Shown here piece by piece: positions 45,874-56,241 of a DNA stretch of 64,000 nucleotides. This DNA is from Paraphysomonas bandaiensis (taxonomy: Eukaryota; Chrysophyceae). The notes beneath the pieces were generated by a model that saw only the letters and a program-made list of their open reading frames with translations, was not told where the DNA came from and made no database searches. The translations under genes were made by a program, and so were the position numbers. The stretch spans positions 43,851-107,850 of the forward strand of contig CBFFRP010000374.1 of assembly GCA_965644295.1 (NCBI GenBank), in the 5' to 3' direction. The stretch's first letter is position 1, and each line of letters begins with the position of its first letter.

Positions 45874-47443
45874 ACTGCTATTGGTAAATGGATACTAAGA
45901 TATATATACCCATATGTTTATAACAGCTGTGTCAGTATACTATGGGTATACTAGTTATAGCATGACATGCTTCATACACTTGTAGATGTGCACTCGTTCG
46001 TACGTAGAGTATGTACAACAGTCCACACTGCCCATCAAACGTTTTTTTGAGGAGTTTGATTGATTATAGGAAAAAGTAGGGTTTTTGTGTTTTCTATAAT
46101 AAATCATCAGATTTTTGTTGTTGCTTGTCTAAAAACTGTGAGAAGCAATCATTGACACCATGAATATCTATAGCTGTATATTAACAAGATGAGCTCATAG
46201 TAACTGCAGGTAACACCTTCATTACTATCTTATCTATGCGATAAAATATACTTCAGACTAAGTTATGTATATCTGATATGATTGTGCTCTTAGATTATAG
46301 TGATATGTAGTATTTATATTTCTATGCTGCTCTCAGGTACAGTGGTCAGGATACAGTGTTATGCGTTGTATACCATTAATATCCCCTCCTTAGATAAAGG
46401 GGTTGACAACGTTGTGTAGAAGGCTAGAGCGGATAGCCCGTGTTAATAGGGCTCATTGAGTTAGCCCTGCAGGTCAATAGGGTCGGTGGTAATATTGGTT
46501 TGTGTGACTCATATAAAGTCGAGTTGGGGAAGCTGCTTTACAATTTAGTTTACAGCTGCTTTACTCTATGAAAACAATTTAAAGACTTGGGTTCTATTCC
46601 ACAGTACAGCAGAAGATATAAACGAATAATTAATCTAGTTTTCATCAATGCAACTATATCTCATTTTCTCTTAACATTATTATGATCATTCTTTTATATG
46701 TAGTAATATATATCTGAAATTTATATGTATACGTCACTATCTTAAAGTACTATTATATTATATATACTAGAAAACAACTCTTTAACTGGTATACCGGATA
46801 CCGCCATAAACTTTGGAACGATACAATCTCAGGTAAACTAATTGTGTTTAACTATTCTTTCGTCTGGAATGAATTCAACCAGCAATGACAGGCGTATTTT
46901 ATTGATGATGCCAGGTAAAATTCCAATTTCCATCGGATTTCTCATAAATAATATCTCACATCATGTAGTGATCAATCCACTTCCAGGATTGAAGTTCCTT
47001 GTTTTGTCTTGGTTGGATGCGTATGATATCACTTATCACTTACATGCAACACTGGTGGTCTCTAGCAGGAGATGCAGGTTATTTATCCATAAACTTGAAA
47101 TTAAATAAAAAGTATAAGAGAGTTATAAAGTAAATTATTAGGGAAATAATATTCAACAACCCAGTCAATTTGGTTGATCTAGTCACACTAATTACATATT
47201 CAGGTTTTTGGCGCGCGCTATATATCCTTAAAGGTACAAGTTCAGTAGAAATAAGTCGTAGTCAATAGTAGAAATCTCATTCAATCTACAAATCTTATTT
47301 CTACGAATAAAACAACAACAATGATGGTAATATGATGTGATGAAAAAGTGTACTACATCCACTAACACTATATTTATTACTGACTAATGGTAAAGCATTG
47401 TCACATACAATATATAACTTTTCACAAGGGTGCATTTCGAACT
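45874..47443. other. Repeat-bearing intergenic region
   Basis: Upstream of the sulfotransferase, ATGTACAACAGT (46011-46022) resembles the shared promoter motif, 138 bp from the start but in the opposite orientation. A hairpin-rich island lies at 46382-46492. At about 47155-47215 is a fragment of the CCTAGTC element (CAACCCAGTCAATTTGGTTG). Inverted AGAAATAAG/CTTATTTCT occurs near 47248-47305. No supported protein gene. Confidence 0.4.
46382..46492. other. GC-richer island with serial, mutually exclusive hairpins
   Basis: Consecutive stems: CCCCT/AGGGG (46383-46387 with 46398-46402), palindrome ACAACGTTGT (46406-46415), GGCTA/TAGCC (46422-46426 with 46434-46438) and AGGGCT/AGCCCT (46448-46453 with 46463-46468). 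AGCCC at 46435-46439 can instead pair with GGGCT at 46449-46453, so stems 3 and 4 compete. The composition stands out from the surrounding AT-rich DNA. Structured RNA, repeat fragment or chance are all open. Confidence 0.3.
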
Positions 47444-48691
47444 TCAAGAGTCAAACATTCCTAGACCATCGAATATTCCACCCTCTACACTGCCATCTGC
47501 ACCTTCTTCTTCCGCTGCCCACGTTTTATCAAAATCAAAGCAGGTCTTTTTATTATCGAAACGCTGAGATAGTTGGCTAGGACCTCCTGAGTGTGCGTGG
47601 GAGGCACGCTGGTGGCGGTGATACCAATCCTCTCGATAATCAACGTCACATATAACAAGATCGTCAAGCGTCTGGATATGAATTAGTAAGTACATAGACG
47701 GATTCAACGCAAGACTCCTACCTGACATATTGACTCAAACTCTGTAAGTGAGTTGGCCTCTCCAAGCATGGTCCTGACCTCAGGGTGAACAACAAAATAC
47801 CGATAGAGAAACTTCATTAGATGCGAGCGCATTGTTTTGGTATGCCGTGGAGGGTACTGTTTGCAAAATGCCAGATACTCCTTTGCCAGCATGAGCTGGG
47901 TGGGAGGTAATGGGTCACCGACAGACGGACGAGAAAAAAATGCTGGATCTTCCAAAATTGCCTCTGAGACCATCACACCATCGCAACCAGTAACTTCTAG
48001 ACATCGGTGAAAGTCACCCATGTTAGCTATACCACCATTGGAAATAATAGGAATTCCAGTAGGAGCAAAATGCTGTTTAATTCTTTGCAGCATTGACCAG
48101 TCGGCAGCACCAATGAGTTGCTTCTTCTCTTCTCGCGTGCGCCCATGAATAGTTAACAGACTGGCACCTGCATTTGTCAGCGTCTCACATAAACGTATGG
48201 TCCGATCGAAGTCTTTATAAATTCTAGTCTTACAGGTCACAGGAATCTTCAGACCTTTAGAGAGAGTGCTCACAATCTCAGTTAATAACTCTAGTTCTTC
48301 CATGAGAAATGCACCATAGTGTCCCTTACGTGCTATACCCTGAGGGCAACCGAGATTCACATCAACCGCATCACAGTCATTCTCAACAAGTCGAGCAGCT
48401 TCCAACAAAATTTTTGGGTCGTTCCCGCAAAACTGTACAATCAGTGGCCTATCATTGGCGCAGGTCTGAAAGTTGGACTCTCTGTACTCCTTCGACTCTA
48501 CAAACACATGCGCACTGAACATTTGAGTATAAACAAGCTCCGCTCCGTATTGGCGACACAGCATCCGGTATGCCAAGCCTACAGTGATGATTAGAAACCT
48601 GTTTAGTGACTAGGAATAACCACATACCGCTATGCTCAACCATAGGAGCGACTATCTTTGATGGTTTTCCTATAGAACTATAGAAATCCAT
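47444..48691 (-). CDS. DUS1: tRNA-dihydrouridine synthase, DUS1 type
   Basis: Three exons (48691-48628, 48578-47722, 47671-47444) join to 382 aa. The joined N-terminus reads KIVAPMVEHSG|LAYRMLCRQYGAEL, the FMN-barrel start. The catalytic Cys lies in VDVNLGCPQGIARKGHYGAF. KTRIYKDFDRTI, LTIHGRTREEK and ISNGGI are the further substrate and FMN-binding strands. Dus1 enzymes reduce U16/U17 in the tRNA D-loop with NADPH. The last exon encodes a polar, acidic tail (ADGSVEGGIFDGLGMFDS) that is not part of the catalytic fold. The start codon faces that of the ArfGAP gene across 523 bp. Confidence 0.93.
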
Positions 48692-49214
48692 ATTTATTTA
48701 CACAACAGCCTAACCCGACCTGTCGATATTAATATACTCACAGCAGTGGACGATATATACGACCCTTTACTGTTACCGTCCATACATAATAATCTTGATA
48801 CGAAGCACTGTACAGCCCTCCATATGACACTGCTATGGACGAATGAAGACGGAGATAATTGAAATGACTGGCCAATAGTGCCTCACTACAAAAAAAGACT
48901 AATATGAAAGATTCCGTTATGTACCAGCAGCAGATGGTACGACCTTCGACTTAAATGATTGGATTATATGTACCATCTCCATATGTGCATCAGAGCTGTG
49001 TACTGTAGTATACCGGTATACGGTGGTGTATTTATATTCATATGACACAACACTACATCATATATACGTATATAGTATATATACATACCACTGTGTATAT
49101 ATAGACATATGCGTTGTGCTCTACTTGAAATAGTTAAACTACAATTAACTGACTCTCCCTCACACTCTCATCCATACCACTTCACCAAACCTGCAGTGAG
49201 TTCTCATATTAAGT
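48692..49214. promoter_or_regulatory. Divergent promoter region (DUS1 / ArfGAP)
   Basis: Contains the palindromic GTAGTATACCGGTATAC (about 49008-49024) and dense TATATA/GTATAC alternation. These resemble the spacer between the channel and SIR2-like genes. No core promoter element is assigned. Confidence 0.4.
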
Positions 49215-50702
49215 ATGCACGTTCCTACCGCTGAGAAAACTGCTATTTTAAAAAAATTACGAAATCAATCAGCAAATAAAGTTTGTTTTGATTGCCCTGC
49301 ACGCAACCCCTCCTGGTAACCGCATACCCCTCATGCACTTACATTGATTAATCTCTTGTATCTAGGGCATCTGCAACATATGGAATTTTTATATGTTATG
49401 ATTGTAGTGCTGTGCATAGACGAATGGGAGTACATGTATCGTTTGTGAGGTCGTGTGATCTCGATGAGTGGACGGCTGAGCAGCTGCAAATCATGAAACT
49501 AAGTGGAAATGCGAATGCGAAAGCGTTTTTCTTGCAACACGGAGTGTCTGCAGCTCAGATGACCGTGAGTGTGGATTTCGATAACAATTAATTTATTTAA
49601 CACAGTTCCGCAGTCAGAAAAGAAGTACAAAACCAAGGCCGCCCAGGAGTACCGCCGTCATTTGACAAAGTTAGTGGAAAGTGAGTCGCGTGCTGGTCGA
49701 GAACGATTGGAATCAAACGAGTCAAACGATGATGGCGATGTGGCCGAAGTTGCCACAGGCATAGACGGACTACTACAGTCAATGACCCCGCCGACTTCAT
49801 CGACAGGGAAGCCCCCTGCTCTGGACCGCGCAGTGACCGAACCCACAACAACTGTATTTCGGGCTCCAGAGGCTGTAAAAGCTAGTGGCAGTGTGAGTGC
49901 CAATGGATCGCCAGCTCCGACTTCAGAACCTGTTTCAGCCCCTTCTCCAGTGCGTACTCCTTCTCCTGTCATTCCCATTGGAACACTTTCCGTTCACGCT
50001 GCAACCCGTTCAGAATCACACAAGAGTCATACAGCTCCCTCCAAACCTGTTGCTTTGCTCAAACCGAAGAAGGCTGGAGTAGGAGTGAAAAAGAAGGGAG
50101 GTTTGGGAGCGAAAAAATTGAGTGTTCCAGATAGCGACGCCAGTGTGCGTATAGAATCTTTCGAGCATATGGAGAAACGCGCAGCTAGAGAAGCAGCAGA
50201 GCAGGAGGATTTTCAGATGGCAGTACGTCTGCAACAAGAGGAGCTCTCTGCAGGACAAGGACGTACTGTAGGGGGAAGCAGAGTCGCGGCTGTGCTCATG
50301 GAGGAGAATTCCGCTCTCCAGTCCAAACCTGCCACTTCTATATACCGAGCCCCGCCCGAAGAAGTGAGTCAGACTGTAGGAGGATCCAGCCGTTATGGGT
50401 CTTACTCCTCCACGGCATCAAAGGGAAGTAGCGTACAAGTTGGGGAGTCTTTTGCGGCCAGAGATAAGTACTCTTCTGCGAAAGGTATTAGTTCGGATCA
50501 GTTCTTTGGAAGAGATGACCAACACGCTGACGAGATGCGTGGGAAACTGGGAAAATACGCCAATTCCACAGCCATATCCTCGGACATGATATACAATGAC
50601 GCTGCCCCCCCAGAGTATGGTAGTGGTGGCGCTTACGCTGGAGATGCTAATTTGAGCATCGATAGGCTGAAGGACAGTGTGAAGGACTTTTTCAGGTCAT
50701 GA
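49215..50702 (+). CDS. ArfGAP of the Glo3/ARFGAP2-3 type (COPI)
   Basis: Three exons (49215-49315, 49366-49564, 49614-50702) join to 462 aa. The zinc finger [24 protein letters not shown] has the exact C-x2-C-x16-C-x2-C spacing; the catalytic Arg lies in [14 protein letters not shown]. The middle is Pro/Ser-rich and disordered, with a Lys-rich patch [14 protein letters not shown]. The C-terminal half has ISSDQFFGR and AISSDMIY, the Glo3 ISS repeats that define the ARFGAP2/3 class. It stimulates Arf1 GTP hydrolysis on COPI coats in Golgi-to-ER traffic. The exon-3 acceptor was set at CCGCAG|TCA because only that keeps the frame. Confidence 0.93.
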
Positions 50703-51289
50703 ATTAGAATTTCCATCATTTGTTACGAGGAAAGAGTATTTGCTGATGTGAACTGGATTGCATTTTGTAGTACTAGAGACTGTTGTGCTGTCGAGGTGTA
50801 TGACACCAACATGAAATTTAAGTACATGTAGTTGTAGAACCGCATTAGTTAGCTAGTCTACATATTAGTAGTTTTTAACACACACATTTATATTTAATAA
50901 TGGTGTTACTGTGATTTTAAGAGTCTTTGTTAAGCGAGGAGAAGTTATGCGTGGGACAATGATGAGAGTAATTGAGTACTTACTTGCAAATATGAAAACT
51001 ACTTGCAAGTATGTACAATATTCTAGTAAAGGTTTTGTATTTCAAAAATTGAAAGAGGGAATGGGTCCACTATGCCTGAGCAAGAATGAGCGACGAATCA
51101 GGGAATTTACCCTCAACGTGTTTAAAATAAGTGATAATAATTTTAATGTATGCGCGCATTACGTAGTATAGGTAAGTGCTAAGAAATAAGAAAAAGTAAA
51201 TCAAAGCTTGACATTGTAAGAGAAGTATTAACGTAACAAGCAACTGACTGTACATTATACTCAAAAGTTGAGAATTATAAATTATAAAT
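50703..51289. other. Intergenic, no gene seen
   Basis: 3' flank of the ArfGAP gene. An 86-codon open frame at 50911-51171 has no family features and an AT-biased composition; not called. Confidence 0.35.
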
Positions 51290-51620
51290 TGTAGACGTCG
51301 TTGAGCCTTAACGAGTTAACAGGCATCCGGCAATGGCCCATCTCAAGGGCATCCGGTATTGGGCTGTCTGCTGAAGTCAAGCATCCGCTTAAGAGCACAA
51401 AAAACTTAAAGTCTGCAGATGTCAGTATATCAACATTCTGCCTACTCACTGCATTTGCTTTGAGAGATAGAGCAAAAGGTTTTGCACTTTGATTCATGCA
51501 GTGACGCATAAACAGCTTTCGTAGTGTTAAATAGTAGGATATCAAAGTTAAGCACTGAATCCAGACTCCTAAACGCCTACCTATTTCAAATAATAAGACA
51601 TTCATTAATATAGTATTATT
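51290..51620. repeat. F1 repeat, inverted and truncated copy C
   Basis: The reverse complement reads TGAATGTCTTATTATTTG, TGATATCCTACTATTTAAC, CAAAGCAAATGCAGTGAG, TTGATATACTGACATCTGC, AGCCCAATACCGGATGCCC and ends at AACGACGTCTAC. The second half of the element (CACACAAG, CCGGAGA hairpin) is missing. Confidence 0.7.
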
Positions 51621-52090
51621 CACAACCTTAGCCATAGATTATGATAGCATAATGGGATCAAATATGTAGTGTTCGACGATCCTCATAGTAACATGGTATA
51701 GCTCTGAGATGGGGGACAAACAAGGAAGAGATGATATACAGCAAGGTATTCTCTAGACGTCTTGATCCCTAATTCTCCGACAATGCCTTTTGGTCTGGGC
51801 TAAGCTTCCTTCTAGATAATTGCTATACGCAAGCTAATATTTTGAGGCTAAAGTTAATGTATTATACTGTAATATATATGGCGGTATGGGCCGCTTACAA
51901 TATAATTGTGACGAGAACTTTCACGACAGCCATTAAATGGTACTGTTCCCATCTGCCAGTAGCTTTAATAGTGCAATACACAGCAATAAAATATTCTACA
52001 GCTCCACTAGGTGCTATAAATCAAGAACATAAAAATAAAAGAAATGGCTGGAATTATGCATTAGACAACAAGAGAATAGCGTCCTAATAT
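51621..52090. other. Intergenic, no gene seen
   Basis: AT-rich 3' flank of the uL11 gene; no supported feature. Confidence 0.4.
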
Positions 52091-52693
52091 CTACTCCTCA
52101 GGGATAGTGATGGAGCCATCATCAATCTCTGACTGAATATCAAAAGGGGACTTGCCATTTACACTGCAGCCGATGGAAAAGCATGATCCAAGAATCTCCT
52201 TAACGGTACCTGACAGCTTTCTGGCCATGGACTTCTGCCTCATAATACGGGCAATGCCAATAACTTGGTCAAGAGTCAAGTTTCCGTTGTGGACAACATT
52301 CTTCACTTTCTTTCTGTCACGAGGGGGCTCTTTGAGCTCCTTCATGATAAGAGCGGATGCTGTGGGGATAATAGTAGGTGTCGCCTGTGAGAAAGAATCA
52401 CCATTCGAAAACAATTGCGAAGGAATTTAATTACCACACGGTTTACAACACTGAGCTTCACAGTTACTTTAATTCCCTTCCAGTCCATAGTTGCCTTCTG
52501 AATGTCTTCTCCAACCTTCTTGGGGGACTTTTCATTGTATTAGAATTACATAACCACAAAACTAAACATAGTATATACTTACAAGGCCGAGAGGACCCAG
52601 CTTAGGGGCCAGAGAAGAGGCAGAACCAACTTCGCCTCCAATGGCCTTTAAGACAACAACTTTCTCTTCTCCAGGTGGTGGTGGTGGTCCCAT
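52091..52693 (-). CDS. RPL12: 60S ribosomal protein L12 (uL11)
   Basis: Three exons (52693-52583, 52527-52435, 52384-52091) join to exactly 165 aa, the usual eukaryotic length. [27 protein letters not shown] is the N-terminal domain, [19 protein letters not shown] the conserved linker and [17 protein letters not shown] the C-terminal rRNA-binding domain. It forms the GTPase-associated centre base with 28S rRNA. The divergent neighbour is the CUE gene, 642 bp away. Confidence 0.97.
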
Positions 52694-53335
52694 GATGCTA
52701 AACTATTTGTTTCCAGCCTAAGGTATAACAAGTGCTTTACTATGCAAACAAACCACTCTCTCAGTATTTCTTTTTCCAGTCAATAAAACCTATCAACACA
52801 ACCAAACACTATGCGTATCTTCAACCGATTTTCAGTTCTATATTTTCAATAGGATTTGTTTGGACTTTGTAGGGAAGGGAATGTAGACTACTGTCGTATC
52901 ATTGTTAGAATTGAATTTTTTGTAAAATTTCGCGATATTTTTTTTTCATCCTATGTGACATGTATCCTATGTGACATTGGACAGAACTGTATTCGATAGG
53001 ACGATATTTTTTTTCTATGTAGATTTTCTATGTCGAATCTATCCTCCCACTCGCTGTGTGTGTGTATAATTTCATATATAATAATTTTTTTTTCTATGAA
53101 TAATTTTTTATATGAGAGTTTTGGGTCAGAATAATCAGGAAAGAAATTACGCACACTTGGGTTGCGTGCATAGATTTATTGATATAACTTTGCTCAGTAT
53201 TACTATGGAGAGGTCATAGATACCCTGTAAGTCATCTTCACACTTAAGAAATCATTCCTTTAATATTTTTGTATGTGATTATAGGGATCTACTTGATTGA
53301 ATTGAATTACAGGATTATTATATTAATAATATAAG
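52694..53335. promoter_or_regulatory. Divergent promoter region (uL11 / CUE gene)
   Basis: Homopolymer T runs and a short direct repeat of TCCTATGTGACAT (about 52951 and 52964). Strong ribosomal-protein promoters are expected here, but no motif shared with the other spacers was seen. Confidence 0.35.
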
Positions 53336-54315
53336 ATGACTCTCAGTTATGAAGAGGCACTTGGAACACTCTGTTCTATGTTCGAATCATGGGACCGTGA
53401 AACACTTGCGGCTATATTTGAGAGTAATGGATATCATGTGGAGAGGACAATAGAAACCATACTTGCGATGGAGCAGCCGGAGTTACAAGCGTCCGAACCT
53501 GAAGTGGATCACAGGTACGATAATGATACCACATAACGCCTTTAGTTGAGATATTATACAGCGACACTGGAGCATTGATTGATATGGATGATATGGGGGT
53601 TGATTTCGGTCAGCAATATTCTCAACAGAGAGCTCCTGCTGAGTTTGCACCTCAGGATAAGAATAATGGGCACAGAGGCATCGCATGCACACTTCCGGAT
53701 GATTTCCTTCGGGTATTTACCTCGTTGTTCTTTTCTCGTCAATATAATAAACTGGTTTCATTCTATTTTTAGCCACCAGGTCGAACCTTGGATAAACAGA
53801 CTATGAGGGACGAACAGCTAGCGCTGATGTTGCAGGTACAGATTTCAGCCAGTTGAGTTTTAGTTAAGTCCTACTCTTATTTATAGAATGAGCTCTTTCA
53901 ACGGGAGGTGGAGCAGGCTCTTGGTCATCATCCTTTTTCCGATGCGTACACCTCTAGAAGAGAAGGATCGGGTCAGAGAATGAACCGCACGCAACAGCAA
54001 GCGGAGGGTATCCCCGACATGGGTATTTTAAAGATGCTAAACGAGATGGGCGAAGGGATGAAGTCACAGCTCAATCAGCTGGCAATTAAATTCAACAGCA
54101 GTATCAGTGGCACGGGAGCACAGGAGGATGAGCTCGGTGGTACGGAGACCCGTCCGTTGACCGCCCGGGACTATGAAGAAGAGGATGACGACGAAGAAGG
54201 GCCCCTAATATCGTCGACATCATCATCGGCAGCCACAAGACGAGCGGTTTCGTCTTCGTCCGGCGCAGCTGTCAGACGCACTCAGGCCGTAGGTGGGGGG
54301 AAGAAGGACAAATAA
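53336..54315 (+). CDS. CUE-domain protein
   Basis: Four exons (53336-53514, 53562-53712, 53773-53835, 53887-54315) join to 273 aa. Residues about 4-47 are a CUE/UBA-type helical bundle (LGTLCSMFESWDRETLAAIF then HVERTIETILAM). A middle block LPDDFLR|PPGRTLDKQTMRD and DEQLALMLQ|NELFQREVEQALG matches plant and protist CUE proteins of unknown function. The tail is acidic then Ser-rich and basic. CUE domains bind ubiquitin, so a role in ubiquitin-dependent traffic or degradation is inferred. Four introns of 44-60 nt were placed by frame continuity. Confidence 0.82.
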
Positions 54316-54772
54316 CTGTCATGCCTTTTATCACCTTTGTTTACATTTGTATCTACATTGGTAATTGATGCATTAGCACTGCCCATGCCCACGGCATTTT
54401 AGGAGTCATATAATTCAAATTTCAAATTAACCGTAATCAATATTTGTCGTTGTACTCCCTTAAAGCGAAATATTTTACTGTGAAAGTAATATTGACACTA
54501 CTTAGTTGTGAAAAATAATCGCCGTTGTCTGTGTGTAATATGCAGAATCTTCATGGCCTGGTAACTGGTAACCGATAATGGTAATGGTATTAATGGGCCA
54601 TTAATAAGAATGCCTTTATAATTGCCGGAGCGTTTTTCATTATTGCCATTATAATTACCGGGAACTGGACTATCATTAATGGAATGTAGTGGTACATGAT
54701 ACATGCTATATATAGAACTAAGTGAAATCGAATATTAGGAGTTATTGATTCACGTATATCTCTTAACGCGTG

Positions 54773-54838
54773 AATACAACACACGTATACAATGAAATAC
54801 CAAGTAATACAACACACGTATACAATGAAATACCAAGT
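54773..54838. repeat. 33-bp perfect tandem duplication
   Basis: The unit AATACAACACACGTATACAA... (33 bp) occurs twice head to tail, 54773-54805 and 54806-54838, without mismatches. It lies inside the hAT-type element. Confidence 0.9.
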
Positions 54839-55290
54839 AGACTGAATAATTACCAAACTATACATGATACGCGACTGTACAAGATACGCACATGTGTGGT
54901 GCTAACGCTCTTCTCAAACGTGTCTTGCTATTATACTATTAGGCCTTACCGTTCAATCTTTATCTCTAATAATATCAAGTATATCCTTGCTAAATATCAA
55001 GACTAACTTTAAATCTTATTTCGAAGCAATGTTAAACGATGTTCATGCAACTCTACAGCTAATTTATGGCAATTTTGTTCATTATCAGCGGCAAACTTAA
55101 TTCTATAAGAGTTAGACTGAGCAACAACTAATACTCAAAAACTCTGAAAAATCATTGAAAATATGCATATTTCACCTTAGTAGAGAATATTCATAAAAAT
55201 ATTCTTTTTCCCCAAAGTTGAAAGAAGGTGCAGTACTTAATTAAACAAAATATTATATTTTGTAATTATACCATATATTTGTAAGCAACG

Positions 55291-55758
55291 ATGATGGCCA
55301 AAAAAGCCGATGGCAGTGTAATTTACAGAGCTTCTTCCGAGTTAATTTGCTGGACCACCGAGCTACCTTCCTTCGATCGGGCTATATGTTTGTTTTTTGA
55401 CACTAGACGAGCAAACTGGTATTCCTTGATGAAAAATCTAAAGACGTTTAAGAATGCCAGTTTGCTCTCATCCGACAGCCGACAGCCGACAGCCGACAAA
55501 AGTGCAGCACCGATGTCACCAAGAGAGCTCGACTTGGTACCTACTATCTATGAGTCCAGCTACCGCTTCTTGCTTAATATCGAAGCACAATCATATGTTG
55601 TTGTTGAGAGGCTCTGTAGTCGTGCAAAGTTGATTATGACACCTGAGCGTAGAAACATGAATCCATATCGTCTAGAATCGTTGCTATTAATACAAGCCAA
55701 TTACATTCTGTGGGATGCTTATATGCTTATGCCCTCCATGAAGCAAATTAGATTCTGA
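55291..55758 (+). pseudogene. hAT transposase C-terminal dimerisation domain (fragment)
   Basis: 155 codons. The C-terminal half reads YRFLLNIEAQSYVVVERLCS, then AKLIMTPERRNMNPYRLESL, then LLLIQANYILWDA. This fits the hATC dimerisation domain (ER-FS-AG-I-T--R--L-P---E-L--L--N). The N-terminal DDE part, BED finger and a full-length frame are missing, and a small PTADS-like short repeat (CGACAGC x3) interrupts the middle. So it is a remnant within the 1.4-kb element. Confidence 0.7.
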
Positions 55759-55950
55759 TGTGCCAGTGGAGAGCGAGATTCATAGTCTGTTATTACACTA
55801 AAATAGTAATTAAGGGAGCATTACACTATATATTATGCGCGGTATTATCTACTTAGGTATTAATGGCCATTATATTAGCCGGGACAGTTTTCAATAATGC
55901 CATTATAATTGCCTGGAACTGGACTAGCCATTACTGGTTACCAGACCCTG

Positions 55951-56241
55951 ATGAATTGAGTATTGGTGAATTGGTAATATATAGATAATTTTTATTCGTG
56001 ATCATCTTGCTAGATAAAGTTAGATCTTGTTAAGAAAGCTAAAGTCTTGTGATCTATACAAGCAATTATTGCACAGTTGTTGTCAGCTTCTGTACTTTAT
56101 AAGATCAAGAGGTTATGTTATGACGTAAACATGTCTAGAAAAGAAAATATATAGATCTTAATTTAACACCAATTGTAATTGTTCCTACATTCCATTATGT
56201 CATTACCTTGACTCAATGCTTCTATGCTTCTACCTACAATA
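55951..56241. other. Intergenic, no gene seen
   Basis: Short AT-rich interval between the hAT element and the stop codon of the coiled-coil gene. Confidence 0.5.

Larger units (their letters stand above)
54552..55950 (+). mobile_element. Decayed hAT-type transposon
   Basis: The left end CATGGCCTGGTAACTGGTAA and the right end (reverse complement CAGGGTCTGGTAACCAGTAA) are imperfect inverted repeats in hAT style. The first 130 bp match the right end of the short element at 63468-63828, and the last 100 bp match that element's left end. A hAT transposase C-terminus lies inside. Clear 8-bp target duplications were not found. The interior also has other AT-rich sequence. Confidence 0.65.

Noticed and set aside
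46842-47108. 88-codon plus-strand ORF
   Set aside because: Ile/Leu-rich composition expected from AT-rich DNA; no conserved motif.
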